From assembly GCF_027887165.1 (NCBI RefSeq), contig NC_077233.1:179885207-179949206 (forward strand): a stretch of DNA of 64,000 bases, read 5' to 3'. Below are positions 1 to 9,538 of this stretch, one piece after another. Numbering within the stretch: position 1 is the first letter of the stretch; each line of letters opens with the position of its first letter. The DNA is from Monodelphis domestica. Lineage: Eukaryota; Chordata; Mammalia; Didelphimorphia; Didelphidae. The notes below the pieces were generated by a model. It saw nothing but the letters and a program-made list of their open reading frames with translations, had not been told where the DNA came from and ran no database searches. The position numbers and the translations under genes were made by a program.

Positions 1-87
1 GGGGGGTCAGTTACTCTCTCTGGCAGTTGGCAGAGACACACTCAAGAGACTCTCTCTCACTCAGGGTGGGAGGAGGTAACATCTTTG

Positions 88-144
<57 letters not shown>

Positions 145-480
145 GAGGGAAAGACCTAAAGAAGCTTATTATTTTCTTTTTCTAACTTGGGAAACACTAT
201 TGATTATCCATTTCTGTCATCATAAATTGATTTATATCTGAGAAGACCAAAGAAAGATCTGGTCTTTGGTTTGGACTCTGAGTGATTCTTGTTGAGACTC
301 AACCAGCTATCCCTTGTTATTTTATAACTGTAAAGTGAAGTTAAGAATTATAAGGATAATAGTGGTAGTTTTATTTAGAATAGTATAAATTTGGGTTAGT
401 CAGATCAGGGAGGATTAGTATAACCTGTGAAACACAGGAGAAGAGGTTCCTTGTGGAACCAGGGAGTTTATTTGGGTGGA
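1..480. repeat. (CT)n tract and unassigned flank
   Basis: A CT microsatellite covers about 92-140 within a wider TC-rich stretch from 10. The following 300 bases show no gene; an AATAAA near 530 and the CT-rich start would fit the 3' half of an LTR cut by the window edge, but this is a guess. Confidence 0.5.
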
Positions 481-1072
481 TTTAGAATCCCTTAGAATTA
501 GAAATCCTTTTTATCCTCATATATTCCAATAAATATTTTATTTTTTATAAGAGTCTCTTTAGCGTCCTTGCGCCTGGCCCTGAAGGGAAGTTCACATTTG
601 AGCTTCATGTCATCACTGAAGATACTTTTGATTATATCTATCAAAAGTAGCTGAACAGTTTTGAACCTGTATTGGAATAGTTTTTCCATCTATTTTTGTG
701 TAACTTGCCAATATTATTTTTACACTAGTCTCCTTCATCCATCCTTCCCCAAGAAAGGCTTTGATTCATGCCAAGAAGAGAAGCAGAAAGTTGGAGCCAG
801 AGGCTGCCCACCTTGCTCTCCTCAGATAGAGAGCATACCAGGCTAGAATTATACCTGTCCCACCATGTAAATATTATTGTTAGTCCATGGGAAATACTTT
901 TTAGATTCAAGCTAAGCTCCTGATCACTATTCCAAACTGTTAGATTAAAAATAGTTTTGAGTGTTAAATAGTTGTAGATAAGAGAGTGGGAGCCATAAAC
1001 TGTGATCATTAAAATGTTTGGGAGAAAGGAAATATATATATATATCAATTATGACCGCTGAAATATGTTTTC
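481..1072. other. No recognised feature
   Basis: AT-rich DNA with no coding signal; a short (AT)n at about 1033-1044. Confidence 0.5.
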
Positions 1073-1969
1073 TACTGTGTCTTGGTTTTATATAAATATA
1101 AGATGGTCGCCAGGGAATATATTCCCAATTTATGAATATGCCCAAGCCAACTGGGTTTTATAGAGAAATTTAATTTATAATACATTGATTAATCAATAGA
1201 AAAAGAGAGAAAGTAAGAAAGGAATAAGAATGAATAAATCAGTCAGTTGGTTTTATCACTCACCCAAGATCTCTCTAGGTAAGGCTTCTCATGCCAACCT
1301 CAGGCTCCACCTTCAAGAGAGCCTCCTTTCAAGAAATGTTTCCAGAGAATTCTCCTCCTTCAGAGCCAGCCTTCTCTCCTGATCCTCCCACAGAGCAACC
1401 TCCTCTCAGAGCAAAAAACTCTCCTCCCTCTGTCCTCAGACCCCGCTATCTTTAAGGAAACCATCTAAGTTCCCTCCCCTCAGTTCTCACATCTACCAAT
1501 CACTGTCGATGTCTCCCCTGTGCCAATGGTGGATCTAGTTTAACCCAGGACCGCCCAGAGGTCTGTGGCTTTGCACATGTCTGTTGAAGGTCATATTCTC
1601 AAATAATTAAATCTTGATCTATGCTACAGCCCTTCCTAAATCCTGTTAGACTGAGTAGGGTGGAGATTGTAAGTTCCAAGACCTGGTTCTGTCATTCCAA
1701 GTATCTCTATTGTATCAATTCTAAAATCAATCATGACTCAAAGAACTTCCTGTTCTATGCTTAAGCATAGGTCAAAGCCCTTTCCATTGTTTAGCAAAAG
1801 GTTTCTGTCCTAAAGTAGTCTTAAGTAGGGAGGAGAAGGACCCTCCCATGCCAAGGGTTTTCACATTTCAATAGAGTTCTTACTATCAGTAGGAAATTTT
1901 TTCCAAGTATGAAATTTTCCAATGGTGAAATTTCCAACATTCATAAGTCTAAGAAATTTTACGGTTTAC
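1073..1969 (-). mobile_element. Possible antisense solo LTR
   Basis: Read on the - strand the block starts TGTAAACCGTAAAATTTC at 1969, is followed by a GA-rich promoter-like middle and an AT-rich 3' part. The start is LTR-like, but I could not fix the other end or find a clean short duplication. Family unknown. Confidence 0.3.
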
Positions 1970-3574
1970 ATCACTGGTAAAGGAGTGCCCCAAACTATTC
2001 AGACAAGGCTTCACTCCCCTTCCCACCAAATGCCAGTTCCACAATAAACACATGTAACAAATAGCAAATAAATCCATTTATTGAAGTCAGTAGCAAAATA
2101 GAAATCAGATGAGATAGAATATATGTACATGCATATAAGTATATAAATATACATATAGGTGTATATAAGAATATAAACCAGACAATACAGTCAGTGAGTT
2201 CTCTCATTTGGAGCAAGCTATCTCAGTTCAAACAAGACAGAACCCCAGATCTCACACAAGGGGAAATTCCCAAGAGTTTCTAGTAAGCTGGTGAAAAGAA
2301 AATTATTGAGAGGCTAGCTCCTCTATATACAGGCTTCTTTCCAGAGTCTTTTTCTCCTTTCAGGGAACTGAAAATAATCTGGAACTATGTTTTCTTTCTA
2401 GAAACTGGAAGTGAGAAGACCAGTATCTTTCCTCCCAACTTCTTGATAATTCTTCCCTTCACACAGGCATAGAACACTGATTAAACAATCTTTACCAATA
2501 AAGAGAATCTTGTGCAAAGAGGGAACATCTTTGCCCCTCTACATAGACTTTTACAAGAGCAGCAATGATGTCCAGATGTCCCTGGGATTTCTGTCTGCCT
2601 GGTCACCTGAAATGTTTGGAATTTTCATGTCCCACTTTGTACCATGTGAAGAAAAAAATCTTATTCTGCTTTGTACTACAGGGCAGAGTTAAGATTTATG
2701 GGTGTGTAGGAGAAAAGATCTCTTAATATAAGAACTTTTAAACTCAAGCTATCCCACAATAGAAGAAGATGATTAATGAGGAAGCATTTCATTATTTTTC
2801 CTTAACCTCCCAGTTGCCTCCTTTTTATAGGGTCCAACCTGACTGCAGTGAGGGAGGTGCTCCTAGCTTCCTTGACCCAAACTAGTTTTTCCCACTGCTC
2901 TGAGAGCCTCCAAGCTATTCCAAAATTAAACCTTAAACCCTGTGGAAAAGCAAAAACAAAAACAAAAACACCCAACTCCTTCATAATCCATCCTTTATCA
3001 CCTCCATCTCCAATTTCATTTATACAGAGGAGCCCCAAAGAGGATGATGATTCTTTCTGTTATAGAGAAGAATGATTTAAGGTCCCTAAATAGGATTGTC
3101 TATTTGCTTAAGGTAGCATGCTGAGACAGCAGTGAATCTGCAACAAATATCTCATAATTTGCTTCCTTTGGTATGTCTCCTGGCACAGTCAAATATAATT
3201 TAATTTACAAACCAGTATATAAAGCCATTTCTCTCCTCCATGTGGCGCAGGCTGTCTTTCACACTTGGAATGCATTGCTTTTTCAGCTCTACCAATAATG
3301 CATTAGTGTGATTCTCTGTCCCTCCAGCACTGATTATTTACATCTCTTTTCGTCTTTGCCAAATTGCTATACATGAGGCAAAACTTCAGGATAACTTTGA
3401 TTTGCATCTCTCTTATTATCAGTGATTAGGAGTGTCCTTACATATGGTTAGTAAATAGTTTGTAATTCTTTTTTTAAAAAAAAACTGTTCATATACTTGG
3501 CCCTACTTCTCTTTTAGGAGCAGTACTCATTTTAAAATTAGCTTACTATGTATCTAACCATGTACATATAATTA
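1970..3574. other. No recognised gene; AT-rich intergenic DNA
   Basis: No coding region. A stretch near 2060-2180 (AAATAAATCCATTTATTG and AT repeats) may be an LTR or LINE relic but could not be assigned. Confidence 0.4.
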
Positions 3575-3584
3575 TAGGACCTCA

Positions 3585-3771
3585 TTTTAAAAAAATGAAA
3601 CCCTTACCTTCTGTCTTGGAATCAATACTGTGTATTGGTAAAGGCTAGGCAATGGGGGTTAAGTGACTTGCCCAGGGTCACACAGCTGGGAAGTGTCTGA
3701 GGCCAAATTTGAACATAGGACCTCCCATCTCTAGGTCTGGCTCTCAATCCACTGAGCCACCCAGCTGCTCC
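3585..3771 (-). mobile_element. CORE-SINE
   Basis: Antisense copy with the core GACTTGCCCAGGGTCACACA and head ending CCACCCAGCTGCTCC. A 10-base duplication TAGGACCTCA flanks it at 3575-3584 and 3772-3781. Confidence 0.92.
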
Positions 3772-4016
3772 TAGGACCTCAAATTTTGAAGGAACCTTAG
3801 CAGCCACTTACTCCGAACTATACCTAAGTCAGAATCCCCTCTACCACATACCTGACACGTAGCCATTAATCTTTCACTAGGTGATCTCTAAGAAGGGGTT
3901 TACATTACATGCTAAGAGAGTCCATTTCATTTCTGGATAGTTCTCTCATTTTGTTAGGTTCAGGTTCAAATTTTTTTCTTTACCGCTGCCATCTATTGCT
4001 CTTTTTAAAAAATTTA

Positions 4017-4202
4017 AACCCTTCTTTTTTAGAATTGATACTGAATATTGGTTCTAAGGCAGAAAAATGATAAGGGTTAGGCAATTTGGGTTAAGTGTTT
4101 TGCCCTGGGTCACATAGTGAAGAAGTATCTAAGATTAAATTTGAATCTAGGACTTCCAGTCTTCAGGCCTGACTCTACTCATTGAGTGACTTAGCTGCAT
4201 CT
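4017..4202 (-). mobile_element. CORE-SINE, diverged
   Basis: Antisense; same family as the copy at 3585 but more diverged in the core (TTTTGCCCTGGGTCACATAG). Confidence 0.85.
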
Positions 4203-4520
4203 ATCCATTGTTCTTCATTCTGACCCTGGGACAAAAAAAATCATTTCCTTCTATATGATCAGCACCTATATTGAAAAGAATTGTTATGTCCTACCTAATT
4301 CCCCCTTCAATTGATCCTAACGTGGCATGATCTCAAGGTTTTTCCACTATCTCCGTTGTCCGTCTCCAGATGCTGAACAGCTTATTCATCCTAAAATGTG
4401 GTCTCTAGAACCTAGCACAATGTTTCAGATGTGATCTGACATGGGCAAAGTATAGCAGATGTTTCTTGGAAATTGGAGCCTCTCTTAATGCAGTCCAAGA
4501 TTGCATTAATATCCTTGGTT
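4203..4520 (-). repeat. CR1/L3-like LINE 3' relic
   Basis: Phrases such as CTCTCTTAATGCAGTCCAAG and ATTGCATTAATATCC near 4480-4515, preceded by GTGGTCTCTAGAACC, resemble the antisense 3' region of amniote CR1 elements. Part of an older block that may start near 3782 and is split by the SINE at 4017. Confidence 0.4.
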
Positions 4521-4522
4521 AC

Positions 4523-4720
4523 AGAGGCAGCTAGGTAGATCTGTGGATGGAGAGCCAGACTTGGAGATGGGAGGTCCTGGGTTCTAATCTTACCTCAGAT
4601 ACTTCCTAGCTGGGCAAGTCACTTAACCTCAATTGCCTAGCTCTTGCCGCTCTTCTGCCTTGGGACCAATAGTTAATATTAATTGTAAGACAGAAGGTAA
4701 GGGTTAAAAAAAAAAAACAA
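4523..4720 (+). mobile_element. CORE-SINE
   Basis: Head GAGGCAGCTAGGTAGATCTG, B-box GGTTCTAATC, core GGGCAAGTCACTTAACC and A-tail ending near 4720. Confidence 0.9.
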
Positions 4721-5142
4721 CCAAACATTCATTCTACTAAAACTTCTAGATCACTGAAGCTGAAATAACTAGAATAGTGGCTAAAAGGTATTTAATACCT
4801 TGGTTATGATAATGTCTGGCACATCATAAGGATTTAATAAAAGCTTATTGATTAATAAAATGGATAGAGAGACTTCCAGTCAAGATGGTGGCTTAGAGGC
4901 AGCAAAAGTTCAAACCTCTGAAAACCCTTCCTTACCCTCACAAACTGAATGTTCCCAGGACACAAAAATTCAAACTGAACAACAGGACAGACCCGGGGAA
5001 CCCTCCTCCTAGACCTGGATCAAAAGGTACGGCCCCCCAAAGCCAGAACCCTAGATCACTCGGATCTAAGGGGTAGGCAGAATGAAGGTCCCAGGACCCA
5101 TCCCCCCCCAACCCAGAGTGCTGAGCCCATGGCAGCAGCGGG

Positions 5143-5760
5143 AACCTCAGGGCTGGCAAAAGGACCTCAGGGCTGGCTATTCTGAATGACTCACCTTGAA
5201 AGCAACCTGAGCCAGTCTCTGGGGCACCCAATACAGATGGCAGGGAAACATAGAGAGAAGGGGGAAGCCTGTAGCCCCCAGGCTGGGTCCTTCCATCTGA
5301 GTCTCAAGGGAGGTTCCAGCTTTAGGGCACCAGCTGAACCCAATCCCATCAGGAGCCCTCAGAGCTTCTGAAAGGACAGAAACCTCAGGGCCCACAAAGG
5401 GGTTACTCCGAAGGGCTTACCTTGAAAGCAACCTGGGCCAGTCTCCAGGCATTCAACACAGACTGTAGAGGAGGAGGTTTTTTGGTTCGGGGATCATTCA
5501 GCCCACACCAGCTGAACTTAATCCCATCAGGAGCCCTCAGAACCCAGAGAGGCCAGGACCCCTCCCCCCCTTAGAGAACAGAAACCTAGAGGTGGAGTCA
5601 AGATGGAGGCCTAGAAGGAGCATAGACCTGGCAGCCTGGCCAGAGCTTTGGAGATCCTCCATATTTGTTCCAGCCATGCAGGAAGTTCAGAACTCAGAGC
5701 AAACCCAGGCCAACCAAGCTGAACTTAATCCCATCAAAAGTCTCCAGAACTCAGGGAATC
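5143..5760 (+). repeat. Tandem promoter monomers in the L1-A 5' UTR
   Basis: The phrase ACCTTGAAAGCAACCTG occurs at 5193 and again at 5419 (226 bases apart). The phrase GCTGAAC..AATCCCATCA occurs near 5331, 5509 and 5715 (178 and 206 apart). This makes about two and a half diverged copies of a roughly 200-base unit. L1-B holds about one copy. Monomeric 5' UTRs are known in rodent L1, where each monomer has promoter activity. Confidence 0.75.
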
Positions 5761-5931
5761 CCAGGCTCCCCACCCATCCTCATTGACTGCTGGCCTTTAG
5801 GCCAATCAAAAGCCTCTAGAGGACAGGGAAGCTCAAACCCCCAACAACTCTCCCCCAGAGACTACACCAATAGATCTTCTGTTAAAGCTCCAAGAGGGGA
5901 GACTGATAGAAGCCCCCAAAAAAACAAAAAA

Positions 5932-7051
5932 ATGAGAGGAACAAGAGCACAGAAAAATATGGGGAGTAAAGAAGGGGTGAATTTGAGCAAACAACAGAAA
6001 AAGAAGAAACTACAATAGACAGTTTCTACTCAGCAAATGGAACAGAGGGGGAGAGATCATCAAATGATAAATCAGAAATCCCAGAAAATTGGATACAGGC
6101 TGTGGAAGAACTCAAAACACAACTAAGAGAGGCTGAAGACAATTGGGAAAAGAACTTAAAAATTAAGATAAGTCATCTGGAAACAGAGGCATTTGAACTA
6201 AAACGAGAAAATAGTGTCTTGAAAGCCAAAATCAACCAGCTGGAAAATGAGGCAAAGGAGATGAAAGATGAGGCAAAAAAAAATGAAAGACGAGGTAAAG
6301 AGGATGAAACACGATCTTCAAAGAAAATCAGACCAGAAGGAAAAGGATGACCAAAAAGCAAGAGATGAAATCCAATCTTTAAGAACCAGAATACAACAAC
6401 TGGAATTAAGTGACCTCACAAGGCAGCAGGACACTATAAAACAAAACAAAAGAATGAAAAAATCGAGGAAAATGTGAAGCATCTCATTCACAAAACAGAT
6501 GATTTAGAAAATCGTTCAAGAAGAGCCAATTTAAGAATAATTGGACTACCAGAAGACCACGACAAAAGAAAAAGCCTGGACATAATACTAGAGGAAATTA
6601 TCCATGAAAACTGTCCCGATATCCTAGAACAAGAGGGGAAAGTGGAGATTGAAAGAATCCACAGATCATCCCCTGTATTTAATCCCCAACTGACAACACC
6701 AAGAAATGTTATAGCCAAATTCAAAAACAATCAGATGAAAGAAAAGATATTATAAGCTGCCAAGAAGAAGCCATTCAGATACCATGGAAACATGGTGAGG
6801 TTCACACAGGATCTGGCTGCATCCACACTGAAGGACCAAAAGGCATGGAATACGATATTCCAGAAAGCAGGGAACTAGGTCTACAACCAAGAATAAAATA
6901 CCCATCAAAACTGACTATATTCTTACAGGGGAAAGTATGGTCTTTCAACACAACAGAAGAGTTCCAAGCATTCATAAATAAAAGACCAGACCTGAACAGA
7001 AAATTTGATGTCCAACCACAGAACTCAAGAGAATCATCAAAAGGTAATTAA
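5932..7051 (+). pseudogene. L1-A ORF1 relic (RNA-binding chaperone)
   Basis: L1 ORF1 encodes the trimeric RNA-binding protein of the L1 particle. Visible here in successive frames: a long coiled coil (about 6102-6470, KISHLETEAFELKRENSVL), the RRM entry DLENRSRRANLRIIGLPE near 6500, and a C-terminal part with IKYPSKLTIFLQGKV near 6890. The pieces lie in at least three frames, so several small indels have occurred. The extra coiled-coil length near 6250-6330 looks like a local duplication of a KDEAK-type segment. The start codon is uncertain. Confidence 0.85.
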
Positions 7052-7282
7052 AAAAGAGGGGGGAAAAACAAACAAAACAACAACAAAAATTTTTAAGAGA
7101 CTCAATAAGTTAAAATGATATGTATCCCTATAAGAAAAGAGGTCATTGGTAACTCTTAAAAACTGTTGCTATCACCTGGCAGCTAGAAGAATTACACTTA
7201 GAGGGAACAGTGACAAACTGTATAGGATGAAAGGACAAGACATAAATAGGTATATAGATATATGCATGCATAAATACATATA

Positions 7283-7320
7283 CATGTGTATGTATGTATA
7301 TATATATATATATATACACA
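7283..7320. repeat. (TA)n microsatellite in the L1-A spacer
   Basis: TATG and TA repeats between ORF1 and ORF2 of L1-A. Confidence 0.85.
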
Positions 7321-8047
7321 TGACTAGAGCTAAAAAAAGAGGTTATGACTAAAAGAAATGGGAAAAGAAACAAATGGGGGTAAATTTATATGTCACAAAG
7401 AAGCTCATGGCGGGAGGGGGGAGAACATTGATACACTGGAAGGGTAAAGAGGTTGGAGATAGGAAATACTCAACTCTTACGTACTTTGAAACTGACCCAA
7501 AGAGGGAAGAACAATCCAATCCATTGGGGAAGAGAATAGATTTGCGCCCTATAGGGGAGTAGAAGGGTAAAAAACAGACTGGTGGGGAGGGAAGCAGTAC
7601 AAGGGAGGGAGAAGGTGGGGGGGAAATTTTAAAAAGACTACAGGGGAAAATAAGGGAGGGAATAAGAAGGGAGGGGGTAGAAAGGGAAGTAAAATAAGGG
7701 GGGAACTAGGGGGACTGACTATAAACACACATTGGTGTAGAAGGAAATAGTGAAAGAAGAAAAGGTAGGACCAGGAGTAGAAATCAAAATGCTGGGAAAT
7801 ACACAGCTAGTAATCATAACTCTGAATGTGAATGGAATGAACTCACCCATAAAACGCAAGCAAATAGCAGAGTGGATTAGAATCCAAAACCCTACCTTAT
7901 GCTGTCTGCAAGAAACACACATGGGGAAGGTAGATACACATAGGGTGAAAGTAAGAGGATGGAGCCAAATCTATTGGGCATCAAATGATAAAAAGAAGGC
8001 AGGAGTAGCAATCATGATATTGGACAAAGCCAAAGTAAAAATAAATC

Positions 8048-8061
8048 TAGTTAAAAGATTA

Positions 8062-8123
<62 letters not shown>

Positions 8124-8138
8124 TATAATAGTTAAAAG
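8048..8138. repeat. (AT)n(TTAG)n microsatellite insert in L1-A ORF2
   Basis: About 71 bases, an AT run followed by seven TTAG units, lie between two copies of TAGTTAAAAG (8048-8057 and 8129-8138). L1-B has no such insert at the same point. Confidence 0.85.
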
Positions 8139-9176
8139 GGAAGGTAATTACATCCTGATAAAAGGTAGTATAGACAATGAGGAAATATCTGTACTCAATA
8201 TGTATGCACCAAATGGCATAGCATCCAAATTTTTAAAGGAGAAACTAGAGGAGCTCAAGGATGAAATAGATAGAAAAACTATACTAATGGGAGATCTGAA
8301 CCTTCCCCTATCCGAACTAGATAAATCAAATAAAAAAATCAATAAGAAAGAGGTGAGAGAAGCAAATGAAATCTTGGAAAAATCAGAGTTAGTAGGCATA
8401 TGGAGAAAAATAAATAGGGACAAAAAGGAATACACCTTCTTTTCAGCAGCACATGGCACATTCACAAAAATTGACCATGTATTAGGGCACAAAATCATTG
8501 CAAACAAGTGCAAAAGGGAAGAAATAATAAATGCAACCTTCTCAGACCATAATGCAATAAAAATAATAATTAGTAAGGGTACATGGAGAGATAAATAAAA
8601 AATTAATTGGAAATCAAACAATATGATTGTCCAAAACCAGTTAGTTAAAGAACAAATAGTAGAAACAATTAATAACTTTATTGAAGAAAATTACAATAAG
8701 ACATCCTTTCAAAACCTATGGGATTCAGCCAAAGCAATACTCAGGGGCAAATTTATATCCTTGAGTTTATATATTAACAAATTAAGAAGAACAGAGGTCA
8801 ATGAATTGGGCATGCAAATTAAAAAACTAGAAAGTGAACAAATTAAAAATCCTCAGATGAAGACTAAATTAGAAATCCTAAAAATCAAAGGAGAAATTGA
8901 TAAAATTGAAAGTCAAAGAACTATTGATTTAATAAATAAGACTAGAAGCTGGTACTTTGAAAAAACAAATAAAATAGACAAAGTACTAGTCAGTCTAATT
9001 AAAAAAAGGAAAGAAAAAAACCAAATTGACAGTATCCAAGATGAAAAGGGAGACCTCACCTATAATGAAGAGGAAATCAAGGCAATCATTAAAAACTGCT
9101 ATGCCCAATTATATGGCAACAAATATGGCAATCTAAGTGATATGGATGAATACTTACAAAAATATAAATTGCCTAG

Positions 9177-9538
9177 TGTAAAAAATAGACTCGAATACAG
9201 AACTACAATCCCCACGAGCCTTTGCTCCACTTCCCCAGAATGCCTTGTAATCTCACCTGGGCCAAGATCAAGAAGGTATTTAAGCTGATTCAAAGGCTTT
9301 TGAGGGCTCTCTCGGACTTCCGTTTTGGGGCAAGCATGGCTTTTTTTCATAATGTAGGTGAGGTTGTGTCTAGGCCTCTCTATAGCCTGGACACGTGTCT
9401 CTTATCCTGTATTTTCTTTAATCCTTAATCCTTAATAAACCTCTAAAAAATATAATACTCCTTGCAGAGAGAAACTAATTTCTACCTGCCTCAGTCTCCC
9501 CGTCTCCCCATATATTCCCCTAAATTTTAATCTTTACA
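9177..9538. mobile_element. Solo LTR of an endogenous retrovirus inside L1-A
   Basis: A 362-base block starting TGTAAAAAAT and ending ATCTTTACA interrupts L1-A ORF2. It is flanked by a 4-base duplication CTAG (9173-9176 and 9539-9542); the matching L1-B sequence has a single CTAG. A TATTTAAG-type box and an AATAAA near 9433 suggest the + strand orientation. A 4-base duplication fits gammaretrovirus-like (ERV1) integration. No internal retroviral part remains. It is younger than L1-A. Confidence 0.88.

Noticed and set aside
8148-8621. 157-codon antisense frame
   Set aside because: Reverse of the L1-A endonuclease region.
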